From Undibacterium sp. 5I1 (GTDB lineage Bacteria; Pseudomonadota; Gammaproteobacteria; Burkholderiales; Burkholderiaceae_D), in NCBI RefSeq assembly GCF_034314085.1, contig NZ_JAVIWI010000001.1, positions 2,046,001 to 2,110,000 on the forward strand: 64,000 bases of DNA. Direction: 5' to 3'. Shown here one piece after another: positions 9,455 to 17,870 of this stretch; positions within the stretch are counted from its first letter, which is position 1, and every line of letters starts with the position of its first letter. A model generated the notes under the pieces. It ran no database searches, had not been told where the DNA came from, and saw only the letters and a program-made list of their open reading frames with translations. Made by a program: the position numbers and the translations under genes.

Positions 9455-10015
9455 ATGACCGAAGCGCAGCTCATTAATTTTGAAACGATTTTTCAGTACG
9501 CGCCGGTCGGACTATGCGTCTCACAAAATCGCATTATCCGCGCTTGCAATGATGATCTGGCGCAGATGTTTGGCTACCAAAAAGAACAATTACTGGGACA
9601 ATCATTTTTAATCTTATACCCGTCGCCAGATGAGTTTGAACGTACCGGTGCGCGTATCACGCCAATCATGAATGCCAAAGGCTATTACTCAGACGAGCGC
9701 ATCATGAAACGAGCCAATCAAGAATTATTCTGGTGCCATGTCTCAGGCAGGGGGTTGCATAAAGAAGATGCTCACGCAGAGGGAATCTGGACATTTGAAG
9801 ATCTGAGTTCTAAACGCTCAGTCACAGCAGAATTAACGCCGCGCGAGAGAGAAATCGCCGCCCTGCTGGTGGAAGGCAAAACTAGCAAGCTGATTGCGCG
9901 GCAAATTGGGCTTAGTCCAAGAACGGTGGAGATGCACAGAGCAAAGCTGATGCGTAAATTTACGGCGGCGACATCCAGCGAACTAGTACATAAATTATTA
10001 CGAATCGTCAGCTGA
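9455..10015 (+). CDS. PAS domain LuxR-type transcriptional regulator
   Basis: A one-component regulator of 186 residues: an N-terminal PAS sensor (about 8-115, with FQYAPVGLCVSQNRIIRACN and YQKEQLLGQSF) followed by a LuxR/FixJ helix-turn-helix (about 122-186, LTPREREIAALLVEGK..SPRTVEMHRAKLMRKF). It lacks a receiver domain and membrane segments. No cofactor-binding histidine or cysteine is obvious in PAS, so the ligand is unknown. Its divergent position beside scoAB suggests control of CoA-transferase expression; this is inference. Confidence 0.88.
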   Translation: MTEAQLINFETIFQYAPVGLCVSQNRIIRACNDDLAQMFGYQKEQLLGQSFLILYPSPDEFERTGARITPIMNAKGYYSDERIMKRANQELFWCHVSGRGLHKEDAHAEGIWTFEDLSSKRSVTAELTPREREIAALLVEGKTSKLIARQIGLSPRTVEMHRAKLMRKFTAATSSELVHKLLRIVS

Positions 10016-10068
10016 GTTGCTTATCCCTGGAGACAGATTACAACTCAGCTTCATATGTGTTGAAGTAG

Positions 10069-10080
10069 TCAGCTGACTAT
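10069..10080. promoter_or_regulatory. Perfect 12-bp palindrome AGTCAGCTGACT
   Basis: Self-complementary site in the short gap between the convergent PAS-LuxR and thioesterase genes. A similar TCAGCTGA lies at the end of the luxR gene. It may be chance or a protein-binding site; it lacks a T run, so it is not an ordinary terminator. Confidence 0.3.
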
Positions 10081-10106
10081 TAGATTCGGGTTTATTCAAC
10101 TTTCAT

Positions 10107-10583
10107 TTATACCGCCTTCACACGTCGTGCTGGCTTATTTGCCGACTTCACTGCGGTTTTCAGCTCAGTCAGTTTTTCCTTAATCGATTCTGGCAGTACG
10201 GTGGACTTTTGCGTTTGCGCATCGACCCACACTACCTTGGCTCCACCTTCTGCATATAGCGTATAACCATCGCTGACACTGCGCATTTCTTGGATGGTTT
10301 CAAAACTGCTACGGCCTGCACCGCCGATGTAGGTACAGACTTCAACCTGGTCAGGATATTTTAAGGGTTTTTTAAATGTGCAGTGAGCATTGATGATGAC
10401 CGGGCCGTTGCCGTTTTCATCGGGCAAACAACCCAGCATCGTCAGCCACTCCAGCCTGGCCTGCTCCATATAGCGAAAGTACACAGTATTATTGACATGT
10501 CCCAATGCATCCATATCGCCCCAGCGAATTGGAATTGTCACGGTGTACACCAACTTTTTATCAAGTACTTTCTCGCCTATCAT
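10107..10583 (-). CDS. Acyl-CoA thioesterase, 4-hydroxybenzoyl-CoA thioesterase (YbgC-like) family
   Basis: A hot-dog fold thioesterase of 158 residues. The active-site motif is RWGDMDALGHVNNTVYFRYMEQARLEW, with the catalytic aspartate at about D25 and the conserved GHVNN. It should hydrolyse acyl-CoA in the cytosol; acyl preference is unknown. The start ATG overlaps the stop of the upstream SDR gene by 4 bp, so the two are translationally coupled and probably act on the same acyl-CoA or fatty-acid intermediate. The last 20 or so residues are lysine/arginine-rich. Confidence 0.92.
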   Translation of the reverse strand: MIGEKVLDKKLVYTVTIPIRWGDMDALGHVNNTVYFRYMEQARLEWLTMLGCLPDENGNGPVIINAHCTFKKPLKYPDQVEVCTYIGGAGRSSFETIQEMRSVSDGYTLYAEGGAKVVWVDAQTQKSTVLPESIKEKLTELKTAVKSANKPARRVKAV

Positions 10584-11356
10584 TGCGCGCTCATTCCATC
10601 GTCTGCCGTTACTATCGCTCCATTCAAAAAGCGTGATTCTTCTGCGGCCAGCAACAGCAACAAACCGTCCAAATCTTCTGGCATACCGACCCGTTTTCTT
10701 GGCAGCATATCAATCAGCTTTTGACCCTGTTCACTTTTAAAATGATCCTGGTTAATTTCGGTCTCAATATAGCCTGGGCAAATCGCATTCACGTTAATGC
10801 CAAACTTGCCCCACTCGACCGCCATGGACTTAGTCATGTGTACCACTGCGGCTTTACTGACGCAATAAATACCGATTTGTGGCAATACACGCAGACCTGC
10901 GACAGAGGCAATATTAATAATCCGGTGCTGCTTTTTAGGATCGCCCTTGTAGCGGGCAATCATGCGCTTGGCCGTCTCTTGTGCAACGAAAAAAGCACCG
11001 CGCTGATTGGTGTCCATTACGTAGGCATAATCTTCCGGCGTGACGTCGATCAAACGCTGTGTGGTTGAAACACCCGAATTATTGATCAAGATATCGATAG
11101 GACCGGCCTCGGTTTCCGCATGAGCAATCGCTGATTTGATACTGGCATAGTCGGTGACGTCCAATGTCACGACATGGGCAGCGCCGCCTTCGGCTTCGAT
11201 TTCTGCGCGTAACTCTTTCAGGCGATCAATCCGGCGCGAAGCCAGCACGACTTGTGCCCCGGCTTGTGCCAGAATTTTTGCAAAACGAGCGCCAAGACCA
11301 CTGGAGGCGCCTGTCACCAGAGCGATTTTTCCTTCGAAATTAACTTCAATACCCAT
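10580..11356 (-). CDS. SDR-family NAD(P)-dependent oxidoreductase
   Basis: A classical short-chain dehydrogenase/reductase of 258 residues. Visible are the cofactor loop TGASSGLG (15-22), NNSG (92-95), the catalytic Ser151 (NIASVAG), Tyr164 and Lys168 (YCVSK), and the CPGYIETE segment after the active site. It probably interconverts a 3-hydroxy and a 3-oxo group; FabG-like or hydroxyacyl-CoA roles fit the coupled thioesterase downstream. It overlaps that gene by 4 bp. Substrate not determined. Confidence 0.93.
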   Translation of the reverse strand: MGIEVNFEGKIALVTGASSGLGARFAKILAQAGAQVVLASRRIDRLKELRAEIEAEGGAAHVVTLDVTDYASIKSAIAHAETEAGPIDILINNSGVSTTQRLIDVTPEDYAYVMDTNQRGAFFVAQETAKRMIARYKGDPKKQHRIINIASVAGLRVLPQIGIYCVSKAAVVHMTKSMAVEWGKFGINVNAICPGYIETEINQDHFKSEQGQKLIDMLPRKRVGMPEDLDGLLLLLAAEESRFLNGAIVTADDGMSAQ

Positions 11357-11419
11357 CAGATTCTCCGACTAAAATTTTGCTGAAAGTGCTACGTGGTTTG
11401 TGCATTTTTTAGATACGCC

Positions 11420-11492
11420 AAGACTTATGCAAAACTATTCAACTAGTACCGCGGCAAACACAAGCTTGCCGGAACAGTTTTGCGTAAATCCT
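11420..11492 (-). repeat. R2 interspersed repeat, copy A (short)
   Basis: Terminal inverted repeats AAGACTTATGCAAAAC / GTTTTGCGTAAATCCT enclose 41 bp. The segment AGCTTGCCGGAACAGTTTTG matches the equivalent edge of other R2 copies read in reverse, but most of the internal part is deleted. Confidence 0.7.
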
Positions 11493-11610
11493 GGAAGCAT
11501 ATCATTTTGAATGTGCCGCTATGATGACATAGACAATATGCTTGTGTTTTAAAACTTCCATTTTATCGATCAAAATCATGAAAGTGCTGCATCTTATTTG
11601 ACCCTCTGCG

Positions 11611-11853
11611 ATAATCCTAGAAACGGCAGTTGGACGAGTCTGAGTGTACATTTTTTCGGTTTCCCAGCAAGGCGAGACGAGGCACAACCTTCACGTTGCA
11701 ACGAGGAGCAACGCGGTTAGGGAGCCGAAAAAGTGTGCGATCAGATTCGTAGCGCTGTCATCACAACGGTGACAGTGGATAGAATTGAATAATTCAATTG
11801 AATCAAATACTTATTTACACTGACAAGCGGTCGACTGCCGTTTCTAGGATAAT
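11611..11853. repeat. Nested inverted-repeat element
   Basis: Outer inverted repeats of about 20 bp (ATAATCCTAGAAACGGCAGT at 11611, and its complement ending at 11853, one mismatch) enclose a second inverted pair: 11636-11665 (..TTTTTTCGGTTTCCC) and 11719-11748 (GGGAGCCGAAAAAG..). The core AGCAAGGCGAGACGA..CGAGGAGCAACG is loosely like the centre of R2. No coding capacity, so it looks like a small non-autonomous element possibly inserted in another. Confidence 0.65.
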
Positions 11854-12080
11854 CTATGCACAACAAAAATAAGCAATTCATGGTTTTAGGAGAATTGCCG
11901 GAGCAAGACTGAATTTATTTACCAATCCGTTGGTAAGCGCACTGGTAAGCGTATTTACAACCGCATTGACAACGATTAATTAGAAGAATTGCTCAGCTTG
12001 CGCATTACATCCCTAAGCTATACCATACCGACAACAAATAAGCACGTTCGTTCGTAAATTTTCTGAAAGCGATTATAGCC

Positions 12081-13745
12081 ATGACACAAAGTCTAATAGA
12101 GCAGTTCGGTCCGCGCGATGCGATGGAATATGACGTCGTTATTGTCGGCGGCGGCCCTGCCGGATTGTCCGCTGCGATCAAGCTCAAACAACTCGCAGCA
12201 GAAAAAGGCAACGAAGTCTCGGTCTGTGTTCTGGAAAAAGGTGGCGAGCCCGGCGCGCATATCTTGTCTGGCGCAGTGATGGACCCAAAAGCTTTAACGG
12301 AACTCTTCCCCAACTGGAAAGAAATAGGCGCGCCGCTGAATACCGAAGTGACTGAAGATCGCGTCCTGGTATTGACGGAGAAAAAGGCGTTTAAAACGCC
12401 AAACTGGATGTTGCCTGCCTGTTTCGAGAATCATGGTAATTACATCGTCTCTTTAGCCAATGTCACCCGTTGGCTGGCTCAGCAAGCTGAGGCCTTGGGT
12501 GTGGAAGTATTCCCAGGTTTTGCCGCTGCCGAAGTTTTGTACAACGACGATGGTTCGGTCAAAGGCGTAGCTACCGGCAATATGGGTGTTGATCGCCACG
12601 GTGAAGCGTCTCCAGCATTCCAGTTAGGCATGGAACTGCATGCTAAATACACGCTGTTTGCAGAAGGTGCGCGCGGTCATTTGGGCAAACAAGTCATGGC
12701 TAAATATGACTTAAATAAAGGTAAAGATCCGCAATCCTACGGCATCGGGATTAAAGAGTTATGGGAAATCGATCCTAAGCAACATAAACCTGGTCTGGTC
12801 GTCCACACTACGGGTTGGCCGCTGATGGATCAATATAGTGGCTCGTTCTTGTACCACCTCGAAAATAACCAAGTTGCGGTAGGCTATGTTGTCGGTTTGG
12901 CCTATGAAAATCCATACCTGTCGCCTTACGAAGAATTTCAGCGCTTTAAAACGCATCCGGCAATTTGTGGTTTCTTTGAAGGCGGTAAGCGCATATCTTA
13001 TGGTGCACGAGCAATCACCGCGGGCGGTTTACAATCCCTGCCTAAGCTGGTGTTCCCAGGCGGCGCCTTGATCGGTTGCGATGCCGGCTTTTTGAATATG
13101 AGTCGCATTAAAGGTAGTCACGCAGCGATCAAAACCGGCATGCTGGCAGCGATTGCCGCATTTGATGCATTGGGAGCGCAACGTCAGCATGATGAATTAA
13201 CGGCTTACTCCACCGCCTTTGAACAGTCCTGGCTACATGAAGAACTGCACACAGCACGTAACGTCAAACCTTTGCTGAAAAAAGGCACTTACGGTTCACC
13301 GCTGGTCTGGCTGGATCAAATGGTACTGCGAGGTAAAGCACCATGGACTTTGCATCACTCCAAAGCCGATCATGAATGTCTGCGCCCTGCGTCTGAGTTC
13401 GAGCCGATTGTGTATCCAAAGCCAGATGGCAAACTCACCTTTGATCGCTTATCGTCGGTGTTTATCTCCAACACCAACCATGCAGAAGATCAGCCGATTC
13501 ATCTGACGTTGAAAGATGCGAGCGTGCCAGTTGGCATCAACTTAGCCAAATATGCAGGACCAGAAGCCCGCTACTGCCCGGCTGGCGTATATGAGTTTGT
13601 CAAAACTGATCAGGGTGCAGATCGCTTGCAAATCAATGCGCAAAACTGCGTACATTGCAAAACTTGCGATATCAAAGATCCGACGCAAAATATCGTCTGG
13701 GTTACGCCTGAAGGTGGCGGCGGGCCAAACTATCCAAGCATGTAA
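12081..13745 (+). CDS. etfD: Electron transfer flavoprotein-ubiquinone oxidoreductase
   Basis: Passes electrons from reduced ETF (from fatty-acid and amino-acid acyl-CoA dehydrogenases) to ubiquinone at the inner membrane. The 554 residues open with the FAD-binding loop YDVVIVGGGPAGLSAA (17-32) and end with the ferredoxin-like domain: CPAGVYEF, then NCVHCKTCDIKDPTQNI, which supplies the [4Fe-4S] cysteines. Length and the terminal GGGGPNYPSM fit the family. It is monocistronic, with a terminator shared with the convergent sensor kinase. Confidence 0.97.
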   Translation: MTQSLIEQFGPRDAMEYDVVIVGGGPAGLSAAIKLKQLAAEKGNEVSVCVLEKGGEPGAHILSGAVMDPKALTELFPNWKEIGAPLNTEVTEDRVLVLTEKKAFKTPNWMLPACFENHGNYIVSLANVTRWLAQQAEALGVEVFPGFAAAEVLYNDDGSVKGVATGNMGVDRHGEASPAFQLGMELHAKYTLFAEGARGHLGKQVMAKYDLNKGKDPQSYGIGIKELWEIDPKQHKPGLVVHTTGWPLMDQYSGSFLYHLENNQVAVGYVVGLAYENPYLSPYEEFQRFKTHPAICGFFEGGKRISYGARAITAGGLQSLPKLVFPGGALIGCDAGFLNMSRIKGSHAAIKTGMLAAIAAFDALGAQRQHDELTAYSTAFEQSWLHEELHTARNVKPLLKKGTYGSPLVWLDQMVLRGKAPWTLHHSKADHECLRPASEFEPIVYPKPDGKLTFDRLSSVFISNTNHAEDQPIHLTLKDASVPVGINLAKYAGPEARYCPAGVYEFVKTDQGADRLQINAQNCVHCKTCDIKDPTQNIVWVTPEGGGGPNYPSM

Positions 13746-13747
13746 TA

Positions 13748-13762
13748 CTGGACTTACGCAAA
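13748..13762. repeat. Solo R2 terminus
   Basis: The 13-base string GGACTTACGCAAA, identical to the R2 terminal repeat, lies between the etfD stop and its terminator with no partner end nearby. It could be a remnant of an excised R2 element. Confidence 0.45.
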
Positions 13763-13768
13763 GAAAGC

Positions 13769-13797
13769 AAAAAGCCACGAATCATCGTGGCTTTTTT
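13769..13797. terminator. Bidirectional terminator between etfD and sensor kinase
   Basis: Hairpin AAAGCCACGA / TCGTGGCTTT with loop ATCA, flanked by A and T runs, suits both converging genes. Confidence 0.85.
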
Positions 13798-13811
13798 ATT
13801 CGCTATCGATA

Positions 13812-15245
13812 TCAAAGTAAATCAGCAGGCTTGGGCAACTTAAACGTAAATTGCGTACCTGATTGTGAGGACTGAGAAGAACTGGCAACCTCGATACGTC
13901 CGCCATATACATGGGCAATAGATTGCGATAATGCGAGACCAAGGCCAACCCCTGGTGTTTCTTCCGCGCGGGTGCTGGTACCGCGATAAAACCGCTCAAA
14001 CAAGTGCGGTAATTCTTCGCGGTTAATCCCTGGCCCTGTGTCGGATACACTGATACTGACCATTCCTCCCTCGTCTGCAAGCGTCACCACCACATTCCCG
14101 CCATGGCGAGAAAACTTCACCGCGTTGTCTAGTAAATTGGCGATCACCAAGCTGGCAGAACCACGCGCTACTCGTGCCATGACTTCTGGCGAAGGCGCAA
14201 TCACAATCCGTATTGCACGCTCCGATGCAATCGCCTCCATACGGCTTACCGCCTCATCCACTAATTGATTGAGGCAAACGACTTCCGAGGTATTATGCTC
14301 TTGACCGGCGTCGATCCGCGCCAGGGTTAATAATTCTTCTACCAGCAAACTCAAACGCTCTACTTCTTCCATACAAGAATGCAGCGCCTGAATATAATCG
14401 GCAGGTTCGCGCGGTCGTCGCAAGGTGACTTCCAGCTCCATTCTTAAGCGGGATAAAGGCGAACGTAATTCATGTGAAGCATCAGCAGTAAATCGTCGCT
14501 GCACCTCAAAACTTTGTTGTAATCGATCCAGCATTTCGTTCAAGGTATCGACCAGGCGCCCGATCTCATCAGAGGTACCGGGATGTGGCAGTCTTTCGGC
14601 GAAATTTGCTTCGCCGATGTGGTGCGCCTCTCGCACAATATTATCAATCGCGTTAAATACACGGCGGGTCAGCAACACACCTGCAACGCCAACGGCGACG
14701 ATCAGGGTCAGCGCCATGATGATAAATAAGATGCTGGCGGAGTCGACTACATGACTGGTGTCATCGAGCGAGCCAGCGACCTGTATCGCCATTAAACGGT
14801 TATCGACCCGGATCGGCATAGAGACCATGCGCACTGGCTCCTCACCAAATTTGGGTAAGGTTTCAAACACCGTGTCGCCTTCGGCTAAACGCGATAACAA
14901 CTCGGAGGGCGCCGGCAATTTTGCCGCCCCAAGGTTGACGCTGCGTGCCAATACCTGTCCGTTAGCATCAATGATTTGTACTAAGCGATCTAAGCGCATT
15001 AAGGACGGCGGCGCGGGGCCGGCGGTCGTGTCGTGTACTTTGACCGGGCCTTTTTCAGCCAGCATAGAAATCTCAGTTTCTGCCAGCGCCAGCAATGCTG
15101 CGTCTAACTGACCGTGGACCGCGCGGGACAAACTCAGATGTGCAGCAAAGGCGGCGACCGTTAATACGGTGATGATGACAGCCAAATGTACCAGCACCAA
15201 TCGGGTTCTGAAGTTGAGCAGACTGGTGGTAGTTTTTGGTGACAT
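13812..15245 (-). CDS. Two-component sensor histidine kinase
   Basis: An inner-membrane kinase of 477 residues. TM1 is at about 17-38 and TM2 at about 169-192, with a periplasmic sensor part of about 130 residues between them. HAMP follows (193-246), then the phosphoacceptor His258 in ADASHELRSPLSRLR, then the ATPase domain with N box (VIANLLDNAVKFS), G1 (SDTGPGI) and G2 (GVGLGLALS). Its response regulator is encoded 53 bp upstream on the same strand. The order and domain set resemble QseC/CusS/TctE-type systems; the signal is unknown and no obvious target gene lies next to it. Confidence 0.93.
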   Translation of the reverse strand: MSPKTTTSLLNFRTRLVLVHLAVIITVLTVAAFAAHLSLSRAVHGQLDAALLALAETEISMLAEKGPVKVHDTTAGPAPPSLMRLDRLVQIIDANGQVLARSVNLGAAKLPAPSELLSRLAEGDTVFETLPKFGEEPVRMVSMPIRVDNRLMAIQVAGSLDDTSHVVDSASILFIIMALTLIVAVGVAGVLLTRRVFNAIDNIVREAHHIGEANFAERLPHPGTSDEIGRLVDTLNEMLDRLQQSFEVQRRFTADASHELRSPLSRLRMELEVTLRRPREPADYIQALHSCMEEVERLSLLVEELLTLARIDAGQEHNTSEVVCLNQLVDEAVSRMEAIASERAIRIVIAPSPEVMARVARGSASLVIANLLDNAVKFSRHGGNVVVTLADEGGMVSISVSDTGPGINREELPHLFERFYRGTSTRAEETPGVGLGLALSQSIAHVYGGRIEVASSSQSSQSGTQFTFKLPKPADLL

Positions 15246-15298
15246 CTTGTGTGGATCAGCGTTAAAAAATGAATGACGATGGGGCGAAGTTCGCTAAG

Positions 15299-15979
15299 CT
15301 AGGTTGGCGCGCCGGCCTTGATACAAAAGCCCCGACCACGTATGGTTTGTATCAAAGGCGTGTCGCTATTGCTATCTACTTTTTTGCGCAAATTACTGAT
15401 GTGTGCATCAATCAGATTATCCAGCGAAATGGTGTCAGCTTTCCATACTTGTTCCGCCAAACGCGCGCGACTGATTACCTCGCCCGGATGCCGCAACAAG
15501 ATTTCTAAGATGGCATATTCCTTGGGCGTTAAGTCTAATAAAACATTTGCCCGCATGACGCGGTGGCTGACTGGATCCAGTGTCAAATCATACGCAGCCA
15601 AAATCAAGGGACGACTGATTTCAGAACGTCGTAACAGGGCTCGAACACGCGCCAGTAATTCTTCAAATGCAAAGGGCTTGGTCAGGTAATCATCAGCACC
15701 GGTGTTGAGGCCAGTAATCCTGTCAGCTAAAGCGTCGCGCGCTGTCAGCATCATGATAGGTGTCTGGCTGCCGCGCGCCCGCAGATCGCGGCATAGATCT
15801 ATGCCGTCTTTACCTGGCAGCATCCAGTCTAAAATAATCAGGTCATAGTCGGTGATGAAGGCTTCTTCCTCGCCCTCTTCCGCCGTATGAGCGATGTCGA
15901 TAATAAAGCCCTCTTCCTGAAAGCCTCGGGCCAACAGGCGCGCTGCTTTGCGGTCGTCTTCAACTAATAATATTCGCAT
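15299..15979 (-). CDS. OmpR/PhoB-family response regulator
   Basis: A 226-residue DNA-binding response regulator. The receiver has the acidic pocket VEDD (7-9), phosphoacceptor Asp51 (LILDWMLPG), Thr79 and Lys101 (LTKPF). The winged helix (about 128-222) has LTPKEYAILEILLRHPGEVISRARL and the terminal IQTIRGRGFCI. It is the first gene of the two-gene system. Its upstream DNA carries 7-bp and 13-bp tandem repeats within 50-180 bp of the start codon, where operator sites would normally lie. Confidence 0.95.
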   Translation of the reverse strand: MRILLVEDDRKAARLLARGFQEEGFIIDIAHTAEEGEEEAFITDYDLIILDWMLPGKDGIDLCRDLRARGSQTPIMMLTARDALADRITGLNTGADDYLTKPFAFEELLARVRALLRRSEISRPLILAAYDLTLDPVSHRVMRANVLLDLTPKEYAILEILLRHPGEVISRARLAEQVWKADTISLDNLIDAHISNLRKKVDSNSDTPLIQTIRGRGFCIKAGAPT

Positions 15980-16030
15980 TGGGTGCAGCCATTTTCTGTT
16001 GTGGTCTTATTGCTTGTATTAAATTTTGAG

Positions 16031-16051
16031 CATTCAGCATTCAGCATTCAG
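16031..16051. repeat. Three tandem copies of CATTCAG
   Basis: Exact 7-bp units directly between the response-regulator start and the 13-bp array. Confidence 0.85.
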
Positions 16052-16063
16052 CGTCATTTTACT

Positions 16064-16154
16064 CGTGACTGATAATCGTGACTGATAATCGTGACTGATA
16101 ATCGTGACTGATAATCGTGACTGATAATCGTGACTGATAATCGTCACTAATGCT
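16064..16154. repeat. 13-bp tandem array CGTGACTGATAAT
   Basis: Six perfect units from 16064 to 16141 and one degenerate unit (CGTCACTAATGCT). It starts 85 bp upstream of the response-regulator start codon. No spacers occur, so it is not CRISPR. Confidence 0.95.
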
Positions 16155-16336
16155 CGTGCCTAATACTGGCGCTGCATCTAAATAGAAATTCAGCGTATGT
16201 CTGGAAGGCGGCCTAACCGAAGTCAATACATCTATCAATACGTATGCTGGAAATACTTGGGAGACGAGCACCACGCTTTAAGTCCTACTAGCAGGTACTT
16301 GATAATGATTGATCGTTGTTAGATGATAGAGCCAAA

Positions 16337-16424
16337 ATATATACTCCCATTCTGTATATACGGAGTGTCCATAGAATGATTGGACAATAGGGCATTTTTT
16401 GAAAAATAAATGGGGAGTATATTT
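16337..16424 (+). repeat. R1 interspersed repeat, copy C (full length)
   Basis: An 88-bp copy: ATATATACTCCC, GTATATA, internal GTCCATAGAATGATTGGAC dyad, CATTTTTTGAAAAATAAATG hairpin, GGGGAGTATATT. This is one of the best-preserved copies. Confidence 0.88.
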
Positions 16425-16560
16425 TAATCAGGCTACGACAGAAACCCTGAGATGTGACTTTACAGTGAACCGAAATCCAGCTTTTCCCCAATTAATCTGC
16501 CGCGCGATAATCCGCTAATCTCAACAAGTATTAAAGCGATATGGATTAAAGCGATGTGTT

Positions 16561-17133
16561 TTAAAGGAACAGCGCCCTGTACAGACTCTTGCATCTGTCG
16601 GGGCTGTCCGTCCCCGCTGGTAGCAAAACGATTTTGACCTGCAGATTTTTCTCCAGCGCGCTGAGGCTGGCAATTTGCTCAAGGCTGGCTGCGGCAGTTT
16701 CAATCGCTAATAGTATCGGACGCTCCCAATGATGGCAGCGTACCGCGGCGATCTGCGTTAGCAAGCGCTGCTGCGCCTGGACATCAAAATGTGCTGCGTG
16801 CAAATGGAATACCGCCATATCGCAAGACGCCATCAATGCATGGTGTTCAAGATGCTGCTGCCGGTCTTGGTCCTGATATAGATGAATCAAGGTGGTGTGA
16901 TAAGCGCAGTAAGTCGTTTCCAGCTTAGCCGCCAGACTGCCGGCGCAAATTGAATGCAATGCCGCGCCAGCTTTGAGCTCGATCGCATTCCAGCCAAGCT
17001 CGGCATCGGACTGCTGAGAAACCAGCAGTACATTTCTGCCTGCATCTGCCCGCTGTTGTGCAATCGCCTTCGCCAGCGCAGCGCTTGCGCGCATTGAATG
17101 CAGTGAGGGGTCAGCCACCATAGTCAAAATCAT
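16561..17133 (-). CDS. ParA-like pseudo-ATPase, third gene of ParA/MarC operon
   Basis: A 190-residue cytoplasmic protein with no firm family match by eye. It parallels the ParA-like protein encoded two genes upstream: the start MILTMVADP mirrors MIITIANQT, GRNVLLVSQQSDAELGWNA mirrors GRRVLLLDNDPKQSSIGWCA, MAVFHLHAAHFDVQ mirrors VIIALDSDQFNVG, and the C terminus CKSLYRALFL mirrors IQDLYSEVFGD. However, the whole phosphate-binding loop is gone (PSLHSMRAS in its place) and the Walker A' aspartates are replaced. This suggests a diverged paralogue that cannot hydrolyse ATP and may pair with or regulate the active copy. It starts 7 bp after the MarC-like gene. Function unknown. Confidence 0.65.
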   Translation of the reverse strand: MILTMVADPSLHSMRASAALAKAIAQQRADAGRNVLLVSQQSDAELGWNAIELKAGAALHSICAGSLAAKLETTYCAYHTTLIHLYQDQDRQQHLEHHALMASCDMAVFHLHAAHFDVQAQQRLLTQIAAVRCHHWERPILLAIETAAASLEQIASLSALEKNLQVKIVLLPAGTDSPDRCKSLYRALFL

Positions 17134-17140
17134 CTAAGTC

Positions 17141-17851
17141 CTATCCATGCTGAAAATACAGATGGAGGCCAGTCAACATTCTATCGATCGCAATCACCGC
17201 CAGAATCAAACCTAACAAGGTCTGAAAGCCATTAGCGACTAATGCAAATCTACGATAGTTTTGTACATTTTTTAGCGCGATAAGAAGAATGGTCAGCACC
17301 AGCATGGCGGCGGCCAAAGCAGCCACAATTTGCCGCGTATGTTCTGGCTGTATCGCGCTTAATAACAAGACTGTCATCATGGCGGTCGGGCTAAAAAGCC
17401 GTAGCAAAGACCAGCGCTTCTCATCGAACGGATGGGGGGTTTGATTAATTTGGTGATTAATTTGGTGATTAGCTTGGTGATCAGCTACGTGATTAATTTG
17501 CTGATTGGTACGCGGAGACACTTTCATCGTCTTAGAAAAAAATACCATACCCAGCGCAGCCAGTAACAAAATCAATCCAGCACTCACTTGCAGGCTCGCC
17601 GTATTGGCTACCGATATTGGAATCCAATATCGAAACGATTGCCCGAATAAGGAGAGTAAAAGCAATATCAACAACAAGCCAGTACACGCGACGAGAATCT
17701 GGCGATTGCTGGGTGAAGGCGCTAGTTCTGAGCTCACTCCTGTCGTCATTAGCAAATCGGACTGAGACTTTACGATCAACTTAGGCGACATGCTTAACAT
17801 GGGATTCAGTACCAAAAGTAGCACAATAAAAAATGAGAAGGTAAATGACAT
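17141..17851 (-). CDS. MarC-like (UPF0056) integral membrane protein with His/Asn-rich linker
   Basis: A 236-residue inner-membrane protein with about six hydrophobic segments (near 5-20, 52-70, 85-106, 150-168, 175-195, 205-228). VLNPML near the start, SAGLILLLAALGMVF in the middle and LVANGFQTLLGLILAVIAIDRMLTGL at the end resemble MarC family helices; the similarity is partial, so family membership is tentative. Between helices 3 and 4 lies a polar linker of repeated NHQI-type units encoded by 12-bp tandem repeats (17441-17509). It is sandwiched between two ParA-like genes with gaps of 19 and 7 bp, an unusual setting. Function unknown; MarC proteins themselves lack a proven transport role. 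Confidence 0.65.
   Translation of the reverse strand: MSFTFSFFIVLLLVLNPMLSMSPKLIVKSQSDLLMTTGVSSELAPSPSNRQILVACTGLLLILLLLSLFGQSFRYWIPISVANTASLQVSAGLILLLAALGMVFFSKTMKVSPRTNQQINHVADHQANHQINHQINQTPHPFDEKRWSLLRLFSPTAMMTVLLLSAIQPEHTRQIVAALAAAMLVLTILLIALKNVQNYRRFALVANGFQTLLGLILAVIAIDRMLTGLHLYFQHG
17441..17509. repeat. 12-bp in-frame tandem repeat in MarC-like gene
   Basis: About five to six imperfect units of TTGGTGATTAAT (plus strand) encode the N/H/Q/I-rich linker. The period is a multiple of three, so copy changes keep the frame. Confidence 0.8.
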
Positions 17852-17870
17852 AGCGGCGCTAAAAGATTAC

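Larger units (their letters stand above)
11357..12080. other. Repeat-rich gene-free block
   Basis: A 724-bp gap between the SDR operon (leftward) and etfD (rightward). It holds R2 copy A (11420-11492) and the nested inverted-repeat element (11611-11853). The rest contains a small palindrome ATTGAATAATTCAAT (about 11784-11798), an IR CTGTCA/TGACAG (11755-11776) and the etfD promoter region. Short open frames here have no coding character. Confidence 0.7.
15980..16560. other. Intergenic region with tandem repeats and R1-C
   Basis: A 581-bp gap upstream of the two-component operon and downstream of the ParA/MarC operon. It contains 7-bp and 13-bp tandem repeats (16031-16154), repeat copy R1-C (16337-16424) and a 15-bp imperfect duplication ATTAAAGCGAT at 16530-16556. 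No gene was recognised. Confidence 0.7.

Noticed and set aside
11502..11687. Small open frame in the repeat block
   Set aside because: It spans the edge of the nested inverted-repeat element and has no coding signals.
16064..16154. CRISPR-like array
   Set aside because: Units of 13 bp follow each other directly without spacers and no cas genes are nearby; this is a simple tandem repeat.
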